Below are positions 23,784 to 35,027 of a stretch of 64,000 nucleotides of DNA, in pieces (positions within the stretch are counted from its first letter, which is position 1; each line of letters opens with the position of its first letter). The DNA comes from Ligustrum vulgare. Taxonomy: Eukaryota > Streptophyta > Magnoliopsida > Lamiales > Oleaceae. The notes beneath the pieces are model-generated. The model saw only the letters and a list, made by a program, of their open reading frames with translations. It was not told the DNA's origin and searched no databases. The stretch lies in NCBI GenBank assembly GCA_963555705.1, contig OY743169.1, positions 5,890,014-5,954,013 of the forward strand. The letters run 5' to 3'. The translations under genes and the position numbers were made by a program.

Positions 23784-23825
23784 TAAGAAAAGTGATTTAA
23801 AAAGAAAGTTTCCAAGTCAAATTTA

Positions 23826-24000
23826 GCCTTTGTTTGATTCACATTATTTCTTATTAAAAATAATTTTTTTTTCTACATTACTCAATCTTAATCATCCAAA
23901 AAAGTCAAGCCCACAATCTTTTACTTTTTAAACTACTTTTTAACCATTAGATTTCCAAAATTCAAATTATAATTTGAAATAATGAGAATCAAAGAAAGGC
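23826..24000. mobile_element. Tourist-like MITE, duplication TTA
   Basis: The inverted repeats are GCCTTTGTTTGATTC and GAATCAAAGAAAGGC, with TTA on both sides (23823-23825, 24001-24003). It belongs to the same family as 20350-20544, inserted in the other orientation. Confidence 0.75.
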
Positions 24001-24229
24001 TTAATCTCAACTCCAAGCTTACATTTCATCTTGCATATTGATGCCATTGCAAAACGAGAAAGATGAAATCCGTTTGCTTTAATTTTGCTATTTTAGGGAA
24101 AGTGACTTCCTACTATGCTCGAAGCTAGCAATGACGGCCTCATAATACGTGTCACTAGATCTAGACTTCTTGCCATCTCCAACGACGAGGTCTATTGTAT
24201 GTTGTTTGTGTGCTTAATAATTTTGTCGA

Positions 24230-24935
24230 CGGTTGTGTTTGGTGGTGGAGTAAGGGTTGTTGTGGCTAGGTCTGGTGTGGTGTGGTTGGAGTGGTAGTGG
24301 CAGAGAGGTGGGGTTGGTATTGGTGTGATGGTGGCGAGGTGGTGATGGAGAATCTCGTCGACAGTGGTGGTGGAGGAAATTGTTTATGTTGGGAAGAGGG
24401 CGGGTTGGGGTAAATAACTTTAATAGTGTCCGTGACCAAATATGAGTGATAACTGTGATCAATTATTAGGTAATTGTAATCGAATTATTGATTAATTGTA
24501 ATTTTGTGCGATTTGTGACGAGTACAGGATATGATCAGATTAATAAAATTATCGATCACGAAATACGATTTGCGACTAAATTTACAATTGTGACTTACAA
24601 TTTGAGTCAACTGTGACGTTGTATAACGATTCTCACTTTGTGAGACTTGTGACTAGCACGGATGTAACCAGTTTAATTCAATTATTGGTTACAAAATTTA
24701 ATTTGCTACTAAAATTATAATTGTGGCATACAATTTGTGTCAACTGCAACTTTGTGTGACGGTTGTGACTTTGTGCGATTTGTGATAAGTAAGAGATGAG
24801 GTTGGTTTAATTAAATTATCGATCACAAAATTTGATTCGCGATTAAATTTGTAATTGTGACATATGATTTATGTTAACTGTGACTTTGTGTGACCTAGAA
24901 TAATACGGGGCGTGACCCATTTAATTAATATATAC
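24230..24935 (+). repeat. G-rich block followed by TTGTGAC array (left arm)
   Basis: A GGTGGTG/GTTGTG-rich block (24230-24420) is followed by three to four diverged units of about 160 bp. These contain AATTGTGACTTACAATTTG and CAACTGTGACTTTGTGTGAC. The same words appear reverse-complemented at 26365-27000, then as a CCACCA block. No credible gene is present. Confidence 0.7.
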
Positions 24936-25358
24936 GTTACAAAATTTTATCGATCACAAATACTACCAAATTATTTTTTAAAATATGTAAAGGGGAGAAA
25001 AAATGCGTGGGGATGGAAAGTGAAACACGCACACAGCTATCACAATTTTACGCAAACATTTTTCGGCCCAAATGCACTTGTCATTTTTGGAAATAAAAAT
25101 AAAATAAAAATTCACGTATTATTAAATGTTGTATATAAATTGTGTATTGATTAATGCAATTGTCATTTGAATTCGTGCAGATTAATGTCTTATGAAAATC
25201 TGTGTAAATAATATTGATATTATAAAATTATTTTTATTTTTTGAGAAATAATACGTTTTTTATCCTATGAAAAAAAAAAGAGTTGTTAGGTTAAACTTTC
25301 TATATAAATATATTGTTTTTATATTTATAAATTATTGTTATCTTAGAATTCATATTAA

Positions 25359-26071
25359 TCTATTATATTATTAATATTTTTCTAATTCGTGTAGAATAAT
25401 GTCGTATTTAAATACATTTTTTAGCATAACAAATATAAGATTAATTTTAATAGTTGTCTAAAGATTATATGATCTAAGATTTTCGAGGATAATTTATTGA
25501 CCTTCAACGTTGCTCGGTTGCTGAGTCATGATAATTACAAATTTTGTGTAAGCATTATTTTAATTACTTAATTTTATAAATAAAAGTATAATTTTATTGG
25601 TCAAATATTAATATTTGTTGAGTTAATATTAAACACATGTTTATAATTATATTGACGTTTTTGAAAAAAATAGGGAAAATGTTAAACACGAGAGGTAAAT
25701 TTAAAAATTGTGAATATTATGGTTAAGAATGAATAATATATTTTTTAATCATTCTTGATTTTTAATAGTTGTTAGATTTACATAATTATTATTTTGTCTA
25801 CTTAATTTTATAAGTAAAAATATAATTTTATTGGTTAAATACAAATATTTGTGGGTTTAAGATTAAGCACGCATTTATAATTATTGTTATTAATAGTTAT
25901 TGTAACATAATATTATTTTTATTAAATTTTAATAGTTATTGTAACATAATATTATTTTTCATGCATTTTGAATTTGTGTTAATTATGTATGAGTATTAAA
26001 ATTTTAAAAATACTTATCAAAATCGATATTTTTAATAGCAAATTATGTGCATCGCACATGAGAAATACTAG
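25359..26071 (+). mobile_element. Candidate small Helitron
   Basis: The 3' end is well formed: hairpin ATGTGCATCGCACAT (26045-26059), then GAGAAATACTAG and a following T. The 5' end TCTATTATATTATTAA, preceded by A, is a plausible partner, but the AT-rich context gives many alternatives. There is no coding content. The DNA at 24936-25358 is AT-rich and unassigned. Confidence 0.4.
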
Positions 26072-26364
26072 TTCCAGTAAATAGAGAAATGGTGAAAATT
26101 TAATAAGAGTTATATTTTAATAAACAATAGCATAGCATGGCATATATTATATTATATTATATTTATTTATTACTTTTCACCTGATTTTTAAAACTTTTTC
26201 TTTTAAGCTTGTTAGTTTTAAAATGTTAAAATTATATATAGGGATGAATACATATGTAAAGAGTTTAAAAGATAAAATTTAAAATTTAAGAAATGTGTGA
26301 CTTTTATACAAAAATCAGGTTTCTAATTAAAAATATGTAATTAATCAGTTAATTAAATAGATTG

Positions 26365-26975
26365 AGGTCACAATTGAACGATTTATGGTCACAGACACAA
26401 ATCACAAATTTTATAAGTCACAAATTATAAAATTATTTGATCACAAATGAATTCACTGTCACAAATAATAAATTTTTAAGTCACAACTTATTCTCAGTCA
26501 CAAATTATCAAATTAATCGGTCACAAATTATTATTCGGTCATGAATCACAAATATTAAGTGTCACAACTTATTTCTCAATCAACACTAATTTCTCGATCA
26601 TAGATATTTGGTCACGACTTATTTCTCGATCACATATTAGAAATTTATAGATAATGACTTATTTTCTATCACAAATCATAAATTTCATTGGTCACAACTT
26701 TTTCTTGATCACAATTACAAACTTAATAAGTCACAACTTATTTATTGGTTACAAATCACAAATTTTTATAAGTCAAAACTTATTAATCGGTCACAAATCA
26801 CGAATTTTATAGGTCACAACTTATTTTTTGGTCACAAATTTCGAAGACAATGACTCATTTATCGATCACAATTTAAATTTTTTATCAGAACTTATTTTAT
26901 GTCACAAATTTTAAAACAACTGGTCACGAGTTAAAATTACGAGTCACAATTACAAATTATTTGGTCACAATTTCA
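26365..26975 (+). repeat. GTCACAA array (right arm)
   Basis: More than twenty GTCACAA words occur, mostly as GGTCACAAATCACAAATTTTATAAG-like units of about 25-45 bp, with drift between units. The orientation is opposite to the TTGTGAC array at 24440-24935. Confidence 0.8.
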
Positions 26976-27290
26976 TTTTATGCTACACCACCCCACCACC
27001 ACCACCACCACCGCAATCATTGCCATAGTCACCGCCAACAAAACCACCACACACACCATCATACACAGAGTATGAAACACTACGACACCGAAATTGCAAA
27101 AAAAAAGAAAAAAAAAAAAAAAAAAAGTCCAAAACGCTACAAAAATACCGTCACAAAACATAGTCCCCAAAATGAGTCCCAACAATACAAATCCGCCTTC
27201 AATAACTGCCACAAACCACTACATCAACACCACCACACCACTATCACCATTGCTAATTGCGAACCACCACCACAACAGATCAACGCCACC
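26976..27290 (+). repeat. CAC/CCA-rich low-complexity block and poly-A
   Basis: A (CCA)n run at 26990-27011 is followed by CA-rich sequence and an A-rich run (27096-27126). This mirrors the G-rich block at 24230-24420. The ORFs here are low-complexity and I do not call them genes. Confidence 0.6.
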
Positions 27291-27437
27291 TTATTATCGT
27301 CTCGAAATGTGTGCACAGACACCAAACTCACCGCACTATTTTGCACAATAGATAGCGATTGCACTGTAGTGATATGTCGTGCGTGTTCGTGGAACCAGAG
27401 AAGTTGTCGCACGCGACCGCTTCGATTCACTTAGGTT

Positions 27438-28101
27438 TAGGAATGACAACGGGGCGGGTATTGGGCAGGGATGTCTTTCCCCGTCCTCGCCTCATTAATG
27501 ATTTACCATCCCCATCCTCATCCTCATCCTCATCCTCATCCCCGTCCCGTCCCCATTTAATCGGAGACGGGTCTGGAATGGGGACGGGGCAGGGCGGGGC
27601 GGGATGGGAAAATCCTTGTTTACATCCCCATTTTTTTTTAAGTTTTAAAATAATTTTATGCAGACAATATAAGAAAACATGCGGGAACAATCTTAACATT
27701 TTCTAAATCCAATAATTTTTACACATTATTTGGACATTAATCGAATATATATATTCATCTTTATTTGTGTCATTATTTTATATTTGATTAGATGAGAAAA
27801 TATAACTCGATAAGATTAATAACTAAGAATCAGTAACTTTTTCAAAATAAGCATTTAAAGTTTATAACTTGATAAGTAATAAATTTTTGGTGCAAGAAAT
27901 TTGACATCATAGGACTTTTGTACAGATAATATAGGACCTTTTTTTTTTTTTTTGCTTTTTAAATTTTAGTGGAACTTGTTAATTGGGGATGGGCGGGGAC
28001 GGGGATAAAATGGTCATCCCCGTCTTTGTCGGGGATTCCCCGCCCCATTAGAGGCGGGTTCTCATCGGGCTCGGGTATTCCCCGCCCCATTGCCATCTCT
28101 A
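27438..28101. mobile_element. hAT-like G+C-rich MITE, copy 2 (inverted)
   Basis: It starts TAGGAATGACAACGGGGCGG and ends CCCCATTGCCATCTCTA. The 8-bp flanks CTTAGGTT (27430-27437) and CTTATGTT (28102-28109) match at seven positions. It is the reverse complement of the element at 21949-22592, including its AT-rich core. A (CATCCT)n-like run lies at 27510-27540. Confidence 0.85.
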
Positions 28102-28109
28102 CTTATGTT

Positions 28110-31100
28110 TCCCGCATCGATCCACCGTTGAAGAAGACCGCGCCTACAGCGAAGGAGAACTGGAGTGCTCAGTTTCAGCCTTGCAGACCGACGAGCTAGA
28201 GGGGCCGCCACACAGGTGGCGCTATTGTTGCTGGTGGGTAGGATGGGGGAGAGAGGGAGAGAGAGGATTGGGGAAGAGGAAATTAACGTTTTGATCCATT
28301 GGTCCAAATTCTGTAGATTAGTTATAATTTAACACAGTTATTATTATTTAATACTTAAATGTTAATCATGACTTGATTTTATAACAAATAAGTTGTAAAC
28401 TTGTTTTTCTGAAGTGAAGTTAAAAATCAAGTCGTGATGTAATTTCCACTTATATATAGGAGTTGTATACTTTCCACACCCAAGAATGTGGACAAACTAC
28501 CAGTTATTCACTTGAGCCCACGTGATATAGGATCGGGTAGTGTTGAGCCCATCAACTTGTTTGTGAATATGTTGATAACTCACTTTGTCTTTCCTCTACA
28601 AAGAGAAAATTAGGCACAACGCTTCTTTAATTTTCTCTACTGAAATGTTAAATTGTCAAAAATTAATTTGAAAAATCTGACTATCAAAAGTCAATCTTAT
28701 TTTTTATTTTGAAGACATTTTTCTAGCAACACATTTTTTCAATCACTAGATTTGTGAACTTGCAATGTCGGTCGTGATTTTTTAATCCATGAATTCTCCG
28801 ATGAACTTCATCAAATTATGAATTAAGTCCAACAAGAACTAACAGTCCATTCGGCAACCATGCATTTTTTGTAATGATTACAATTTATAATTTACACAAT
28901 TTTTCAATTTTTTAAACAACTTTTTAATCACGCATATTTTCACTCTCTAAGTTTTAATCATACATTTTACCTTGAAAAATTCAAATTCAAATAAATCAAA
29001 AAAAGGCCAGCAACTCAGTTGTCGAATAGTTCGTAAGATTTTTCTTTCTTTTTGAAGCAATTCAAGCTATCTTGAGGGTTTTTTGCACGTCAACTTTGCA
29101 ATACATAATCGAATGCATAATAGTGTACATAAGTGTGATCAGGGTCGTAACTGACTTTTTGGGGGCTTAGGGCGACTTTTAGTAACTGGCCCCGTCGTTG
29201 CATGCATTCAATTATATATAATTAATTTTTCTACTATGTTTGCCGATTACCACTTTTGTTCCCTGGTCAGTTTCGATTGCTTCTTGTGTGCGTAGATCTT
29301 GCATCATGTCGTTCTATTATTTTATTTTTTAAAACCATAGGTTCTTCCTCCCCGGTGAGGTTCACTTCTCACCAACTTTCACTTTCTTTACAAAATGTAC
29401 AAAGAAGAGGGAAATAGCGAGATGCATTCATAAATCCCCTTGGCACTAATTTTATTATGTATTGCAACAGCTATTTCTACGAGTATCGATTATCTTCTTC
29501 GCCACCCATCTTCTTTACACCAAACTTGGAAGGTAATATTTGATTTATTTGTGCAAAATCATGATTTAGTCTTGGGCTTTTAATGTTGATCTTGTGCTCG
29601 ATTAATCGATCTAAGATTCTGTCCAACCTTTTCTCCATTGCCTCTTTGTGTAGGCTCTTTCTTGTCCTCGAAACCCCATACTCGTGTTGCGTTGCTTTGA
29701 GAACGAGATTTGATGTTTTGTGGGCTCAGTCAATGCCTTTTACCTAGCCAAAGGTATCTTTTTGAATGATTGTTGTATTATTATTTTTTTTTGAACTGCT
29801 GGTTGTTTTTACTATAATATGATAGGAAAATTTTTATGTTCAGCTTTTTATCTGTCAACAAATACATTATTTGACTTGTTTTGAGTCTCTGGTGCTAAAT
29901 CTACTTGGATGTTTGGTGAATTCTGATGAACATTGAGTCACATTTACTTTCAACATGATTTTTGAACAACTTGGATTCATTATTTAAGTTCAACTCCATG
30001 TATGGATAATGATGGTCATTTTCTGAACTGGGCTTTGCATTTTTTGGTGGGGTTCTTTCTAATTAAAGAGGTAATGTGTAAGAGTTGAATTTTAAGTAGT
30101 TACTAGGACTTGGAGAATTTGCTTAGTAGTTTCTTCATATTATTATATAGCATTTATAATTCCATAATCTTGTGGGTATGCTGTGTTGATGCATTTTGCT
30201 CTTGGTAGTTATATTTAATGTAGAAGGATTGGAAACTTGAATAGATAATACAAAAAGGAAAATTAGTGGTTGTCTTTTTTACTTAATCCATGATTTCTTT
30301 TCATGTTTCAGTAACTTGATTTACTTCTATTATTTGATATTTTCTAACTTGCTTTTTAAATTTTGTGTAAAGATATATTATTATTAGAAAAGGTTACATT
30401 TTTGTTTGAAGGTTACATCATCAAATTCACTTATGGCATATCGAAGAAAAATAGATTTGTTCCAAGGTTCGAAAGGAATAGGTATATAAATATATTGATC
30501 ACACCTCACAGGAAACCTTACCTACATTTTTGAATTACTTAAGCTATTCTCTAAACATTGTCAGTTTGATTTCACAGAAAATGTTTACTGTGTTGCATAT
30601 TCAACCATCTTTCTTCATGTTTAAAGTTTTGTTCTTGTTTAACACTCTATAATTGTAATGAGTCAGTCACAAATACAAGCTGGGCTCAAATATATATCCA
30701 GGGCAAAGTGAGTGACCGCAAAAGTTATAGTTTCTGAAAAAAGTTCACCAAAAATGACATAAAGGTGGTTTAAAACTTTAAAGTACCTGAAGAAGTGAAG
30801 ATGACAAGGATCTTCACAAAGGTATACTTTTTGAAAAAGAACATTTCATCTCTTAAATTTTAAACATAATAGCATGTTGAATCTTTTAAAGAAATTACTG
30901 CTCTTCTATCATTTTATTAAGAATAGGTTAGATAAACCCCAAAAAAAATGAAGTGCAGCTCAAAACATGAAATATTTCATTTGTAGTTAGAATTGCATAT
31001 TTTTAAACTCTGATTTGATGCTTCTCTACATTTTGAACCAAAAAAAAAAAAAAAACAAATAATTTTAAAGCTTAACCAAATTCTCCTTCAGCTTTGAGTG

Positions 31101-31461
31101 GGTAAGCTTCTCTTGAGGTTCTTTATTTTCATTATTAACATAGATGGAGTGCTAACTCATATTTCCTTCCCGCGTCTCCCATCTTTTGAACAATTTCTTC
31201 AATCAGCTTCGATGTCTTATCTGATGTGGGGACGAGGTACATTGTTCCATGAAAATGTGATATTCATTTTTGTTTTGAATACTATTTGAAGATTATAAAG
31301 CTGACATGGCTTTAATTGTTGGAATAGTATTGATTTGGTGAAAATTTGAGGACAATTACGAGGTCTGTAAAAGAAATTTATGGAGGCATTGCAAACAAGT
31401 GCTGATGTATGCATTATTGAGCAATCTGTTGTAGGATTCTAATATGCTTTTCTTGTTGCAG
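28110..31461. other. Unassigned, possible gene-fragment DNA
   Basis: Intron-like T-rich sequence with no long frame and no recognised domain. A G+C-rich segment at 28110-28280 carries short ORFs but no family match that I know. The part from about 29300 could belong to the same captured or decayed locus as the potassium transporter exons at 39965-40267; that is only an inference from position. Confidence 0.4.
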
Positions 31462-31579
31462 AGAATGTTATTGTTACCAGTAAGCACAATGATGACCAGT
31501 AATGCATCTGGAAATATCAAGCTGGAGGCTAATTCAATGTTAAAAGGGTTGTCAATAGAGATCAACTTTCCAGGGGAAC
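31462..31579 (+). pseudogene. Possible exon interrupted by the 8-kb LTR element
   Basis: A TTGTTGCAG acceptor precedes 118 bases with one open frame (LLLPVSTMMTSN near its start). The LTR element inserted inside it at GGAAC. The interrupted sequence resumes at 39569 and reaches a stop codon within a few codons in the same frame. I do not recognise the product. It could be a terminal exon or chance. Confidence 0.3.
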
Positions 31580-34056
31580 TGATAAGTGTGCGTTTTACAC
31601 ACTTATTTAGTTCCTAAATTAGCACTTTAATTGACAAATTGAGCAAATATCTACTTATAAATTGTGTTTATCTTGTAAAATTAGGTACAAACTCAATTGG
31701 AAAGCAAATGGACAAGATTGGAGTGCAATTGAGCTTAAAGATGAGCAAATTTGACGTTCAAGGACCAAAGTGAAAGAAATCGAAAGTTTGAGGACTAAAT
31801 TGCAACATCCCAAAAAGTTGAGAACCAAGGTTTACTACTCAAATTCAAGGAGAAAATCACAATAGAAAGCGAAATGATTGCTTAATTGATGAATTTGGGT
31901 GAAGATGGATCAATCGCACACAAAGAGTAAAGTTGGGGACCAAAGTGCACAAGTGTCAAAGGTTGAGGACTTGGGATGAAAAATCAAAGTTGAGGGACTT
32001 GGCAGCAGTTTAAAATCCGATTTCATATTTTTCCAAAGAAGTATTGAGCTGGGCACGTAGATGAAGAGAAAAATAGAGTTTGGGGACCATTTTGCTCAAC
32101 TTCCAAAACTCAAGGACCAAATGTGCAATTTTAGAGAGACAAGGACAGGAGAGCATGGCTGGAACGTGCTTACTGCTGGCAGCATGGGCAGATGATGGGA
32201 GTATGGAAAAAGCAGGCTGACAGGAGGATACATTGGAGATATATACATACAAGCGAGGGAGAAAAAGGAAGAAGAGGCATTGAGGGGGAAGGCAGCTGGT
32301 GCTGCCATTGACGCCAAGGGAGAGCAGACGGCACTGCAGCAGAGTGACACTACTGCTACTGCCGGCTGTTGCTGCTGGAGAAGACACAACTGGGGGCAGC
32401 CTGGGAAGGTGGATATTTACTGCTGGTGACAGCAGCAGCGAGGAAGGAGAACACCAGTTGAACTTAGGAAGGAGGCTGCTGCTTGCTACACATTACTGCC
32501 GGTGCTACTGCTGCAGCCTGGAGAAGGAGCAGCTGCTGAAAGGAGATAGCCAGGGGGAGGACCAGAGGAGCAGCTGGTGACGCTGCTGCTACTGCTGACT
32601 GCTGCCTGTGAACACTGCAGGCTAGTGCTGTAGATCAAAAACCTGCTGCTGGGAGTGTTGGTACTAAACTATTGCTGGGAACTAACTGGAACATTACTAC
32701 TGCTGATAATAAGACGCTGCTGAGGATAAAAATCTGGATTCTTGGTGATTGTTGCTGCTAATTCTGGACTGTTGCTACCGGCTGGAGAAGAAGAAGTGGA
32801 CTGCTGACCGGAAACAGCTAACACTGCTGGTACTACTGCTGCTGAAACTTAAGGGAAGCTGGTGACAGCAGCAATTACACTTGTACTGCCAGGGTTGCTA
32901 AATCTGTTCTGCTGCTGGAAGTGCCACTGCTAGAGAAGTGCTGGTTCTGCTGCTGAAACGTAAACTGCTGCAGGCTTGGGGAAATCTGTTGGAGGCAGTA
33001 GGAAGTAAAGAAGCAGTGGAAGCTACTGCAGAGAAAAGAAAGTGAGGCAGCAAGAAGAGGTAGATGCTTAGCCAAGAATCTGGAGCTGAAGAAGAAGCTG
33101 GGATTCAGATCAATCGACCCACAGGCTGCTGGACTTGCAATTGATGAACTGGAATGCAAAGTGATGTGCTGCCGGTGGATAGAAGCTGGTGAATGGTGCA
33201 TGGGACTGATTTGCACAGAAATGAAAGTTCAGGGACTGAAATGCAATTACTTGATAGTTGGAGGACCATGATGCAAATTCCACCATTTCCAATTTCCGGG
33301 TTTTTATTTTTAATGCTTCTTGTTATTTTTATTCTCAAACTCATGTTTAGCTAAATTTTGCATGTTGGGATTTATGGAATGAATTTAACCTAGCTTGGAT
33401 TAATTTTAATATTTGCTATTTGATTAAATGCTTATTTCATGTGTGTTTGTTATTGAGATTATTACATGTGTTTGCTTGATCACCAAATATGTGTTTTTGT
33501 GAAGTGTATGATAATCGAGAGATATTATGCATTTTAGACCAAATAACAAATGCTCTAGGTTCTTGTTAAGGATAGAGATATACCTTAAACCCTAGATGAT
33601 CCATTGAGCTATATTCACAAAGAGTTAATGCAATTGATTGGGCCTTAATCGACATAGAGATATAGTAGGTTAGACCAATTGATTAGGGTTGATTTCACTC
33701 GAGAGAGGTAATTGGCTAAGCTTGGAAAATCGGGTCTAACATTGTAAATGAGTAATTTGTTAATGTGCATGTTGAGAAATTAATTAGGCGACGGTTAAAT
33801 GAAACCATGAATCCCAACCACGTTTTATCTTTCATTTTCCATATTTTAATTCGGTTTAGAATTAGTTTCTTTAATTTAGAATTTACAAAAATCCATCTTT
33901 TAATTGTGTGTTTGTTTTATTGTTAGAATTAAATTAATTAAAGTTGTATAATCTAGAGTAAACATTCCTCGTGGGATCGACAACCCGGACTCAAAAAGTC
34001 CACTTTATTACTTGTACGCGACACGTGCGCTTGCGGTACACTATTTTGAGCGAACA
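31580..34056 (+). repeat. 5' LTR of the LARD-type element
   Basis: 2477 bp. It has a CTG/GCTGCTG-rich core at about 32290-33130. The terminal part includes TCCTCGTGGGATCGACAACC, which the 3' LTR lacks. ORFs in the core on both strands are low-complexity and duplicated in the other LTR. Confidence 0.92.
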
Positions 34057-34062
34057 AGTTTT

Positions 34063-34080
34063 TGGCGCCGTTGCCGGGGA
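34063..34080 (+). other. Primer-binding site, tRNA-Asp type
   Basis: TGGCGCCGTTGCCGGGGA lies six bases inside the 5' LTR end. Confidence 0.85.
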
Positions 34081-34259
34081 ATGTTTTTACTTTGATTATT
34101 ACTTTAGTTAATTTTAGTTTTAACAATTTGTAATTATTTTTGTTTTATGTTTTATTTTATTATCTTTGGTTAACCACCACAATTCTAATCTCTCTTGTAT
34201 TTGGTTTTCTTTCTATGCATATTTGATTCTAACATTGGCAAAATAGGAACGCAATTGCA

Positions 34260-35027
34260 ATGAACAATCTCAACATGGGTGATGAATACACGCTTGAAGA
34301 ATATTCAAGTTGTGAACTTTGTTACAAGATGCATTGTAATGGACAATGTTTGTTTTCGGGGAATAGTTTGATTACGTCGAATCTTATTAAGTTTAGACAA
34401 TATTTGAAATGCCGAAAACAAGCTATTGATACATTGGATGTGAGTTACATGCTCTTGGGGGATTGTGTACCGGATGATTGGGATGAGGACATCACTCTTG
34501 TGGGAGATGGTCCTCCACTATTGAATGAGAAGGTACTTGCAAAGTATTACAATGAGCTTGCCAATCTGGATGAAGAGGATATGCTTATGGGGGATGCCAT
34601 GTATTGGGAAGGATTTCAAATGTGGGGGTATAACCCACTCTTGGGAATCAATAGGAAAAACTTGCCGTTGCCCATGGATTCAACTTATGGATCGGTCATT
34701 CAATCCGAGGAGACATCAACTAAAGAAGATGAGCTTGAAGAGAATGACAATTTAATCACAAAAGAATCGCTTGGAGGAGTGGCAATTAATGAGGAAGAGA
34801 TTAAATCAAATTCTCTCAACTTCATTGATTGCCCAATAATTGATTTTGTGATTAAGCCACTTGAGGAGGTGCAAGTCTACTTAGTTGAGTTTGAATTGGA
34901 GGGAATAGGCAAGTCCCATGACTTTGCAAGGAGCAAGGTGCAAGTGTTTAGATCAAATGAAGAGTGGGGCAAAGCCAAAAGAAGAAAAATGGGGAAGGCA
35001 TCAAAAGCTTCATTTAAAGTGCCGTGA
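34260..35027 (+). CDS. ORF of unknown function inside the LARD-type element
   Basis: An uninterrupted 255-codon frame begins about 180 bp after the primer site, where gag would normally start. I do not recognise the protein. It is acidic overall. Near the N-terminus it has C18-x2-C21-x4-C26-x3-C30, which resembles a zinc-binding site but not the retroviral CCHC spacing. Two related phrases, MLLGD (from residue 65) and MLMGD (from about 107), occur in the middle. The C-terminus is basic (KAKRRKMGKASKASFK). No RT or protease motifs are present. Because it is intact in a recent insertion it may encode a gag-like or accessory product, but it could also be a chance frame. Confidence 0.55.
   Translation: MNNLNMGDEYTLEEYSSCELCYKMHCNGQCLFSGNSLITSNLIKFRQYLKCRKQAIDTLDVSYMLLGDCVPDDWDEDITLVGDGPPLLNEKVLAKYYNELANLDEEDMLMGDAMYWEGFQMWGYNPLLGINRKNLPLPMDSTYGSVIQSEETSTKEDELEENDNLITKESLGGVAINEEEIKSNSLNFIDCPIIDFVIKPLEEVQVYLVEFELEGIGKSHDFARSKVQVFRSNEEWGKAKRRKMGKASKASFKVP

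Noticed and set aside
26961..27434. 157-codon His/Lys-rich ORF
   Set aside because: It is built on (CCA)n and poly-A low-complexity sequence next to the GTCACAA array, with no recognisable domain.
28062..28307. 81-codon minus-strand ORF rich in Leu/Pro/Arg
   Set aside because: It starts in a (GA)n-like segment, overlaps the end of the hAT-like MITE and has no domain.
32290..33130. CTG-rich tract as a disease-type trinucleotide expansion
   Set aside because: The CTG words are interspersed with other triplets and are part of the LTR family sequence in both LTRs; there is no long pure run.
32010..33344. Ser/Cys/Leu-rich ORFs on the minus strand and Ala/Glu ORFs on the plus strand in the LTR
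   Set aside because: They repeat exactly at 37553-38887 because the LTRs are duplicates, and they follow the CTG-rich composition. No domain or codon signal supports coding.
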